Below, piece after piece: positions 55,952-62,608 of a stretch of 64,000 nt of DNA. A model generated the notes under the pieces. It was not told where the DNA came from. It made no database searches and saw nothing but the letters and a program-made list of their open reading frames with translations. The translations under genes and the position numbers were made by a program. Within the stretch, counting starts at the first letter, position 1. Each line of letters opens with the position of its first letter. Source of the stretch: Roseateles violae (GTDB lineage Bacteria > Pseudomonadota > Gammaproteobacteria > Burkholderiales > Burkholderiaceae_C). The DNA lies in contig NZ_JAUHHC010000002.1 in the NCBI RefSeq assembly GCF_030410485.1, forward strand, positions 248,001-312,000. The letters run 5' to 3'.

Positions 55952-56721
55952 TCGCGTTGCGGCCGGGTGACGTCACCGCGGTCACCGACCCAGACGGCGA
56001 TGGCGCTGAAGTTGTCTTGCTGTGCCGCGCCGACATGCTCAATTCGTTGCTGCATCGCGTCGAGCCACTCCTCCGGAGATGCGGCCTCTCCGAGCGTTTC
56101 AACTATCCCGGCGTCGTCGAGTGAACCCCACCACCCGTCGCTGCACAGCAGATAGACGTCTTCGTCCTGCAGTTGTGTTGGCTGAGCCAATGTGTGCGGA
56201 ACGACATCGCCGGACTTGCCTAATGCGGCCAACAGATGGTTGCGGTGGGGGTGGGCATCCGCCTGCTGCGGTGTGAGCAGACCCGCATCCAGCAAGCCCT
56301 GCACCACGCTGTCATCGTTGGTCAGCCTTCGCAGCAGCCCCTGGCGCACCCGGTACAGGCGCGAGTCTCCGACATGCGACCACAACGCAAGGTCACGGCT
56401 CGCGTCAATCCACAGTACGACCACCGTCGTGTGCATCTCGCACAATGCGACGTCGCGTTCCTGCTCATGGTGTAGCCGCGCGTGGGCGGCAAGCACCGCG
56501 TGCGTCAATGCGGCGGCGCCGAATTCGCGACCCTGCGCGAGCAGCGCCTGCTCGATCTCATCGACCGCATAGAGGGCCGCCGTCGCGCCCCCGCGATGTC
56601 CGCCGGCGCCATCGGCCAGCACCAGGGCCCAGGTCGGGCCTTCACGGCTCAGGCAGATGCGATCCTCGTTGTGCTCGCGGCTGCCGAGCTCGCTGCGCCC
56701 CGTGGCCGAGATGTTGAGCAT
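55948..56721 (-). CDS. pppA: PP2C-type protein phosphatase PppA of the T6SS
   Basis: A 257-residue Ser/Thr phosphatase that reverses PpkA phosphorylation of the FHA protein. Metal-binding motifs are present: SREHNEDRIC, VLADGAGGHRGG, WSHVGDSRLYRVRQG, TNDDSVVQGLL, LCSDGWWGSLDD and a final QQDNFSAIAV. The ATG at 56721 follows the tagH stop by 10 bp on the same strand. With tagF, tagH and ppkA in the window, the threonine-phosphorylation control circuit is complete. Confidence 0.93.
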   Translation of the reverse strand: MLNISATGRSELGSREHNEDRICLSREGPTWALVLADGAGGHRGGATAALYAVDEIEQALLAQGREFGAAALTHAVLAAHARLHHEQERDVALCEMHTTVVVLWIDASRDLALWSHVGDSRLYRVRQGLLRRLTNDDSVVQGLLDAGLLTPQQADAHPHRNHLLAALGKSGDVVPHTLAQPTQLQDEDVYLLCSDGWWGSLDDAGIVETLGEAASPEEWLDAMQQRIEHVGAAQQDNFSAIAVWVGDRGDVTRPQRD

Positions 56722-56731
56722 CGTGGCCCCG

Positions 56732-58243
56732 TCAGCGCGGTGTTTCGGCGCGGGGTCGCAGGCGCTCGAGTTGCTGCTGGTAAGCCGCCAGGAAGGCCTT
56801 GCCGAACAAGGTGTGGAAATCCTCTTGCGCGTCGTCGCGGATCGCCAAGTAGTGCTGGAGATAGAGCTCCCACAGTCTTGCCCGGCGGTTCATCGGCAGC
56901 AGGCTGTCCAGCACCGACTTGCCGGTCAGCTTGGCCTCCAGTTCGGTCGGGGCGAAACGGCCAAGGACGCCCTCCAGGGCGGCACGCATGCCGGCCATCG
57001 TGCCGATCGAGTGACCCAGCAGATCGTGCATCGCATCGTCCATCGCCTGGGCGCCGGCCATGAAGCCGCGCCTCGGTGGCTGCAACAGTTGTTCCAGCGC
57101 GGACTCTGCGTCCGGCGCGAACTTCAGCGGGTTGTTGTTCTGGGCCTGGATCATTGTCACCTGTGCATGCAGCTCCGACCGCGTGCTGGCGCGAACCGCC
57201 ATCAGCTGCAAAGTGCCGGCGGTGGCCGCGCGAAGAAGCTGCCCGACAGAGTGCATCAGGGCCGGCGATAGCTGCTCCGCAGGCAGCCGCACGCCGGTGC
57301 CGGCGCAGAAGGCCTCCCAGAGCTCTGCTGCATTGCCCGCGTCGAACGATGGCGTGGGCTCCGGCGTCGCGGCCTCCGGATCCGGGCCCGATGCCGGCCC
57401 GGGAGCCGTCATCGTCAGAGGCTTTGGTGGGCTGAAGGCCGCGTGCAATTCCGGCACATCGTCGGGCGGCAGTTCGGCGGGCGCGGTGCTCGGCGCTGCG
57501 CCCCCGAAAAGCGCGAGCGGATCGGTGGGCAAGGGCGGCGCAGCCTTGGCCATCGCCCCATCGCCGAGAAAATCGGCCAAACGGTCTCTGCCGCCGCTCG
57601 ACCGGAGATCGAACAAGGCATCGATCGAGACGGGCGTCTCTGAACCGGGCAATGGTAAGTCGGCTCGTGCTGGCGTTTTTGACGGTGCAGCCGGTGCTGC
57701 GGCTGCGAAAGGGTCGTAGTCGTCAGGCAGGCGCGACGTTCCCTCGTCCTCATAGGCGCTTGTTGCTGCGGATGGGCTGAGCAACTCGGCGAAAGGGTTG
57801 CTGCGGGACAGCGGTGTTCCGAGATCTCCCAGCGGCACTGGGACCGTGCCACCTCCGGAATTGGCGCCCCGAGCGGGGAGCGAGGGCAGGTCATGGACCG
57901 TGGCGGTCGTGTCCGCAGCAGCGAGAGCGTCGTCGACCACTTCCAGCAGGTAGCCGCCGATGCGCACCTGGTCGCTGTGCATCAGCGGCGCGGACTCTCC
58001 CTGTGCCAGCGCGTGATTGCGCACGAGGATGGGGTTGGCGCTGCCGATGTTGCGAATCACGTAGCCGCTGCGGCCGACCTTGATCTCTGCCTGCTGGCGT
58101 GAGATATGCCGTTCGGGGTCCGGCAAGGCCAGCGTGTTGTGATCGGCGCGGCCGATGGTCCCGCCTTGCTGATCGAAGCGTGCGGTGATCGGCTGCGTCA
58201 ACGGCCGGTCGTTGAGGGAGACGGCACGCAGGGTCAGGGCCAT
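56732..58243 (-). CDS. tagH: T6SS FHA-domain protein TagH (Fha)
   Basis: A 503-residue scaffold. The FHA domain (about 1-105) shows FDQQGGTIGRADHNTLALPD, HISRQQAEI and IRNIGSANPILV, the phosphothreonine-binding loops. A long disordered Ala/Pro linker (about 115-325) follows, then the C-terminal VI_FHA domain (GTGVRLPAEQLSPALMHSVGQLL, RSELHAQVTMIQAQNNNPLKF, LWELYLQHYLAIRDDAQEDF). The ATG at 58243 (MALTLRAVS) matches the usual N-terminus of the family; alternatives are ATG 58282 and TTG 58309, none with a Shine-Dalgarno. A 20-base motif shared with the next gene lies upstream. Confidence 0.9.
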   Translation of the reverse strand: MALTLRAVSLNDRPLTQPITARFDQQGGTIGRADHNTLALPDPERHISRQQAEIKVGRSGYVIRNIGSANPILVRNHALAQGESAPLMHSDQVRIGGYLLEVVDDALAAADTTATVHDLPSLPARGANSGGGTVPVPLGDLGTPLSRSNPFAELLSPSAATSAYEDEGTSRLPDDYDPFAAAAPAAPSKTPARADLPLPGSETPVSIDALFDLRSSGGRDRLADFLGDGAMAKAAPPLPTDPLALFGGAAPSTAPAELPPDDVPELHAAFSPPKPLTMTAPGPASGPDPEAATPEPTPSFDAGNAAELWEAFCAGTGVRLPAEQLSPALMHSVGQLLRAATAGTLQLMAVRASTRSELHAQVTMIQAQNNNPLKFAPDAESALEQLLQPPRRGFMAGAQAMDDAMHDLLGHSIGTMAGMRAALEGVLGRFAPTELEAKLTGKSVLDSLLPMNRRARLWELYLQHYLAIRDDAQEDFHTLFGKAFLAAYQQQLERLRPRAETPR

Positions 58244-58303
58244 GGGCGCGTTGGTCTGTATCGGGATGGGTGGCGCAGGCATATTCGCTGGGGCTTGAAG
58301 ATT

Positions 58304-58323
58304 CGGCAATGAACGAAAGTCAC
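58304..58323 (-). repeat. 20-base repeated motif upstream of tagH
   Basis: On the minus strand GTGACTTTCGTTCATTGCCG. It differs at one base from 59633-59652, which lies upstream of the neighbouring HEAT-repeat gene. It could be a shared regulatory site or the scar of a duplication that bracketed the gene between. Confidence 0.55.
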
Positions 58324-59534
58324 TGCGGCTTCAAGAGCCGTTGCTGGCGCCAGGCTGGCGCGGCGATGGGAAAGAGCGAGCGTCCCGGCTCGAGCAGGCA
58401 GATCAGTTGCGCGGCGACGCTGCGCTGGCGCTGTGTGCCCTCTCGCAGCACGTGTTGGCAGTGGGCCATGGTGGCGGTTGCACCCATGAAGCAGCGAATT
58501 CCCGTTGGGAGGCCGGCCGAGTGCGTTTGCCACCAGCGCCGAACGCGCTCCGGGTCGGGCCAGGGCAGGCTTTCGTCATCATCAAGCGCGACGTTCGCGT
58601 CGTCGGGATCATCGTTGGGCCCCGACTGCAGATCGGCAGGCGGTTTGCGCTCCAGGTCCAGGTCGGCGAGATCGGCGCCGGTGATCAGCGTGAAGGCCTC
58701 GCCCGCCTTGCGGGCAAGCACCTCGTCGGCCATCTGCTCGATCAGCCAGGGCACCGCGGTGGCGTCTCCCAGCAGCGCGGTAGCGCCGATCACGCGCCGC
58801 CGCAGCACGGCGTGCGGTTCCTGCGCGTGCGCGATGCGCCGAACAAATTCCCTACCGCGTGCGAAATCGATCGTCAGCAGCAGCAGGCGTTCCGCCGGGG
58901 CTTGCTCGGGGCCTTCACCAATCGCCAGCGACTCGAGCGTGGCCTCGGCCGCCCCGCGGCCGCCCAGCAGACAGGCACATTCGGCGGCCCTGAAGGCGAG
59001 CGCGGGATCTTCGTGTGCTTCAGCCAGGATCGCGCCTGCATATTGCAGCAGATCCCGTCGGCCCAGCGCGCCGGCCGCACGCAGCGCCGCGACGCGCAGC
59101 GCGGGCATGTCTTCGCCAAGCGCTGCGAGCAAGGGCGGGCCCGGGTCGACGGCATGCAGCCGGCAAGCCCCGATGGCCAGCTCTCGTCGCACCGCATCGC
59201 CTCCGAGCAAGGTGCGCACCAGGCCTCTCAGCGATGGCGCGCTGACCCAGCCCAAGGCCGACAGCAAGCCGCGCCGGGCGTCAGGCAGCGCCGCGGCGAT
59301 GGCAATCAGTCGCTGCAGCGCCGTTTCGTCGCGCTCATCGATCAGACGCACCGCCAGCGCAAACACCTCGCCGGCGCCCGGGCGCTCCAAGGCTTCGGTG
59401 CAAAGCCGCGTTCCGTAGCTGCCGGCCACTGCCAGGCCGTCCAGGTGTGCGGCGATGCGCTCGTCCAGCCGTGCCAGGTGGCGCAAGCGCACATGCGGTG
59501 CGCGCGCCAGCACCGAGCGGATATGCCGGAGCAT
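58320..59534 (-). CDS. T6SS-associated HEAT-repeat protein, TIGR02270-like
   Basis: A 404-residue cytoplasmic protein of helical repeats rich in Leu/Ala (for example LRVAALRAAGALGRRDLL and FRAAECACLLGGRGAAEATLESLA), with a later FTLITGADLADLDLE and PWPDPERVRRWW, which match the TIGR02270 family found in some T6SS loci. The ATG at 59534 is preceded by GGAGGAA with good spacing and is preferred over the ATG at 59600. Role unknown; HEAT repeats suggest a protein-binding adaptor. Upstream lies the second copy of the 20-base motif. Confidence 0.78.
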   Translation of the reverse strand: MLRHIRSVLARAPHVRLRHLARLDERIAAHLDGLAVAGSYGTRLCTEALERPGAGEVFALAVRLIDERDETALQRLIAIAAALPDARRGLLSALGWVSAPSLRGLVRTLLGGDAVRRELAIGACRLHAVDPGPPLLAALGEDMPALRVAALRAAGALGRRDLLQYAGAILAEAHEDPALAFRAAECACLLGGRGAAEATLESLAIGEGPEQAPAERLLLLTIDFARGREFVRRIAHAQEPHAVLRRRVIGATALLGDATAVPWLIEQMADEVLARKAGEAFTLITGADLADLDLERKPPADLQSGPNDDPDDANVALDDDESLPWPDPERVRRWWQTHSAGLPTGIRCFMGATATMAHCQHVLREGTQRQRSVAAQLICLLEPGRSLFPIAAPAWRQQRLLKPQ

Positions 59535-59632
59535 GGCGCTTTCCTCCGCATGTTGATGGACGACAACGGGTATTGGCGGGCGTTCAAAGGGCGGCTTCAT
59601 CGTCTGTGACGATGCCCGGCACCGACTGGCCC

Positions 59633-59652
59633 CGGCAATAAACGAAAGTCAC
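59633..59652 (-). repeat. 20-base repeated motif upstream of the TIGR02270-like gene
   Basis: On the minus strand GTGACTTTCGTTTATTGCCG, 19 of 20 identical to 58304-58323. It lies about 100 bases before the start of the HEAT-repeat gene and 64 bases before the divergent LysM gene. Confidence 0.55.
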
Positions 59653-59716
59653 GCACCTTAGTCCTGCGTCTGAGGGACACTTTCCGACATCGATCTTGTG
59701 CGAGGCGCATTCACGC

Positions 59717-60655
59717 ATGCCTGCGATGACTCATCCAGAAATGCCTACCGTGCCGCCCGGGCAGCGGCCGCGGTCCTGCTATGGCTTGGCGCTGTTGCTC
59801 GCCGCTTGCGCCCAAGCCCCAACACGGCCACCGCCCGCACCGCCGTCGGTGCCAGCGGCTGTTACCGAGATCCCAGAGCCTCCTCCGAGTCCCCCCCCCG
59901 CACCCGCGCCGGCCAGCCCGGCCTCGCAGCAGCAGGCCGGCAAGATTGCAATGACTGCGGTCGGACTGCTGGAATCGGGGCAAATGGAGCAGGCCAAGGC
60001 AGAACTGCAACGGGCCTTGTCCGCCGATCCTGCCAACAAGCTGGCGCAAAGCCTGATGCGTCAGATCACCGTCGATCCAGTTGCCGCGCTGGGCCGCGAG
60101 TCATTCAGCTATACGGTGCGACCCAACGACACGATGTCCTCCATTGCCGGTCGCTTCCTCGGAGATATCTACGCCTTCTACATCCTGGCACGCTACAACA
60201 ACATCAGCGTGCCGCGCCAATTGGCTGGTGGCCAGGTGATTCGCATTCCTGGCAAGGCACCTCCGCCTGCGTCGCCGGCCGCTCCTGCGCCTGTGGCAGC
60301 GGCTCCTGCAGCGCCAGCCACTACGTCCGCGACCGCTCCGGATTCTGGTGCTGGCGAGCGTGCAATGCGCGCCGCCGAGGCGGCGGAGCGTGCCGGCAAG
60401 CCGCAGCAGGCCTATACGGAATACCGCAAGGCGGCGAGTCTCGGTCAAGCCGGTGCGGAGGCCAAGGCTGAGGAACTGCGTCGTCAGATGGTGCAGCGCT
60501 TGTCGCTGAACGCGCGCACCGCCTTTGCCAAGCAGGATCTGGACGGCGCGATCCGCGCGTGGGAGCAGGTCCTGGAACTGGACCCTGCCAACGACACTGC
60601 CAGGTCAGAGCGTCAGCGCGCGTTGAACCTGAAGGAAAAGGTCAAGAAGCTCTGA
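59717..60655 (+). CDS. LysM-domain lipoprotein with TPR-like C-terminus
   Basis: A 312-residue lipoprotein: lipobox LLAAC, a Pro-rich linker, a TPR-like helix pair (about 75-115; ESGQMEQAKAELQRALSADP), a LysM domain (about 130-180; YTVRPNDTMSSIAGRFLGD, then AGGQVIRIPGK), an Ala/Pro linker and a second TPR region (about 215-312; AFAKQDLDGAIRAWEQVLELDP). LysM predicts peptidoglycan binding from the outer-membrane side. The start among ATG 59717 and 59726 is uncertain and lacks a Shine-Dalgarno. It lies alone on the plus strand among minus-strand T6SS genes. Confidence 0.82.
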   Translation: MPAMTHPEMPTVPPGQRPRSCYGLALLLAACAQAPTRPPPAPPSVPAAVTEIPEPPPSPPPAPAPASPASQQQAGKIAMTAVGLLESGQMEQAKAELQRALSADPANKLAQSLMRQITVDPVAALGRESFSYTVRPNDTMSSIAGRFLGDIYAFYILARYNNISVPRQLAGGQVIRIPGKAPPPASPAAPAPVAAAPAAPATTSATAPDSGAGERAMRAAEAAERAGKPQQAYTEYRKAASLGQAGAEAKAEELRRQMVQRLSLNARTAFAKQDLDGAIRAWEQVLELDPANDTARSERQRALNLKEKVKKL

Positions 60656-60670
60656 TCGCTGGTGGCTGCG

Positions 60671-61534
60671 CTAGCGCGATCGCGGACAGATGCCCGGTCC
60701 GGCGAGTAGCGTCCTGCTTTTGCCCTTGATCTGTAAAAGCCTGGCCTGGGCGACGAGGTTTCCGCCATCGAGCACCAAACTGCGGTCCAGCGCTGCGACG
60801 GCTGCCGCTTGGTTCTTGGGCAGTAGCACCTCGGCACGCTGCAGGTGCAGATCCGCCAGCTGTTGACAGGCGGCGGTGTCGCGACGATCGCGCGCAAAGC
60901 GGCGTTCGAGCAAGGCGATCGCATCGTCGAGTTCTCCCTGGGCCGCCAGCACCGCGGCATGCTCGAGCTCGTTGCGATCCGGCGGAACGGCGTTACGCGG
61001 CAGGCTCATCTCAGCGGCCGAGCTTGCGCTGCGGGTCAGCGTCAATCGCGCCGGGCGGCCCAGCAGCCCGCGTCGGTTGCGCTCGCGCTCAATCGCGCGC
61101 AGCGCGGCAGCGGCCTGCGCATGATCGGGCTGCAGCGCTAGCACCTGCAGATACTGGCCGGCAGCGGCCTCGAGTTCGCCGCGCCGCTGCAGCTGGGTGG
61201 CGCGTTGCAGCGACTGACTCAGCGCGCCATCGATCTGCTGCCGGAGCTCTGCGAGGCGCTCTGCATACTCGGGCCGGTCACTGCGCAGCACCGTAAGGAT
61301 TTCCCAGCTGATGGCGGCTTCGGCGAGCTGCCCCTGGGCCTGCTGCTCGGTCGCACGCGCGCGCAGCCGCTGTTCATAGGCCAGCGCGGCGGCCGGCGGA
61401 CCGGCCTTTTGCATCGGCGCCGGCGACGGTTCAAACGACGGTGGCCGCTGGCCGGCGCAGCCGGTCAACAGCGCGAGACAGAGCGCCAGTCGCGATGCCG
61501 GCTGCGGCGCGAGCCACGGTTCATGGCCTTTCAT
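60671..61534 (-). CDS. TPR-like lipoprotein
   Basis: A 287-residue lipoprotein with lipobox LLTGC, then helical repeats: ARATEQQAQGQLAEAAISWEIL, ELEAAAGQYLQVLALQPDHA, and LDDAIALLERRFARDRRD, the TPR pattern. The ATG at 61534 overlaps the deacetylase stop by 4 bp, so it is coupled to that gene in ppkA-deacetylase-TPR order. Its repeats resemble those of the convergent LysM lipoprotein, which ends 15 bp away; the two may work together in the periplasm. No enzymatic motif. Confidence 0.8.
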   Translation of the reverse strand: MKGHEPWLAPQPASRLALCLALLTGCAGQRPPSFEPSPAPMQKAGPPAAALAYEQRLRARATEQQAQGQLAEAAISWEILTVLRSDRPEYAERLAELRQQIDGALSQSLQRATQLQRRGELEAAAGQYLQVLALQPDHAQAAAALRAIERERNRRGLLGRPARLTLTRSASSAAEMSLPRNAVPPDRNELEHAAVLAAQGELDDAIALLERRFARDRRDTAACQQLADLHLQRAEVLLPKNQAAAVAALDRSLVLDGGNLVAQARLLQIKGKSRTLLAGPGICPRSR

Positions 61535-62598
61535 GGTTGTCCGTGGCTGCGTCCGATCTGCAGCTTGGCCTTGAAGGCGTCGAGATCGTGGTCGCCGAAG
61601 ATCATGGTCCGACGCAGCATCAGGGGCTGGGCGAAGAACGCGTTGCCGCCGGGGTGGACGGTTACCGCCAGCTCGTACTGCTGGCGTTCCAGCAGTTCCA
61701 GCACCAGCTCGTTGGCGTCGCCGAACGGATAGGCGAAATGCCGCACACGCACCGGCAGATGGCGCTGCAGCAGCTCGCGTGGAACGCGTACTTCGGATTC
61801 GAGCTCCTGGCGGTAGCGGGGCTCGCTGGCCTCGGCATCGCGCTCGATCAGATTGCGGTGGGTCTTCGAGTGGGCCTGCACATCCACCAGGCCCGACTCG
61901 GCCAGCTCCTGCAACTGGGCCCAGCTGAGCGCATCGCCGGCGCCGATGAAGTCGGTGTAGACGAACAGCGTGGCCGGGAAACCATGCTTGCGCAGCAGCG
62001 GCAGCGCATAACGGTGCACCGACTCGTAGCCGTCGTCGATCGTGATGACGACCGAGCGACGCGGCAGCGCCTGTCGGCCGGCGAGGAAATCGACCAGCTG
62101 GGACAGGCGGATCACGTGGTAGCCGTTGCGCGCCAGCCAGTCGAGCTGGGCGGCGAAGTTCGCCGGCGTGACGCTCATCTTGCCGCCGGTGCCGCCGAAG
62201 CGGTGGTAGCAGAGGATGGGCACGGTCTGGTAATGGTCGGCGTGTACGCCCAGGCGGTTCAGCGGCTGCAGCGGGATGGCCAGGGGCTGGCCGGCTTGCG
62301 CGCGGGAGATGGCATTGAAGTCGCCGATCTCCCACTCGCGCTCGGCGCTGCCGAGAAAGCGCTCGGCAAGACCGCGCAGGCTGTCTTCGGGGCCCGGCAG
62401 ATAAACGACGAAGCGTTCGCTCTGCCCGAGCAGTTCGCCGCTGCGCGGCGCGGGTGCTGTAGAAGGCGGCGCGGGCGGCACAGGCGCCGGCCCCGGCGGT
62501 GTGCTGCAGGCGGCGAGCAGCAGCAGCGCGCCGAACAGCGCCGTCAAGCCTGGCCGGAGCTGCCGCACTGCAGAGGTCGGCTTGGCCGGCCCATCCAT
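61531..62598 (-). CDS. lipoprotein with LysM-like and polysaccharide deacetylase domains
   Basis: A 355-residue lipoprotein: lipobox LLAAC, Pro-rich linker, a LysM-like segment (about 65-110; PGPEDSLRGLAERFLGS, QPLAIPL) and a polysaccharide deacetylase (CE4-like) domain with ILCYHRF, VVITIDDGYESVHRYALPLL (catalytic and metal Asp), QAHSKTHRNL (metal His pair), and FAYPFGDAN. CE4 enzymes remove N- or O-acetyl groups from peptidoglycan or polysaccharides. It lies between ppkA and the TPR lipoprotein gene in one operon, so it is likely a cell-wall modifier working with the secretion system. Confidence 0.86.
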   Translation of the reverse strand: MDGPAKPTSAVRQLRPGLTALFGALLLLAACSTPPGPAPVPPAPPSTAPAPRSGELLGQSERFVVYLPGPEDSLRGLAERFLGSAEREWEIGDFNAISRAQAGQPLAIPLQPLNRLGVHADHYQTVPILCYHRFGGTGGKMSVTPANFAAQLDWLARNGYHVIRLSQLVDFLAGRQALPRRSVVITIDDGYESVHRYALPLLRKHGFPATLFVYTDFIGAGDALSWAQLQELAESGLVDVQAHSKTHRNLIERDAEASEPRYRQELESEVRVPRELLQRHLPVRVRHFAYPFGDANELVLELLERQQYELAVTVHPGGNAFFAQPLMLRRTMIFGDHDLDAFKAKLQIGRSHGQP

Positions 62599-62608
62599 TG
62601 CGCGGGCC

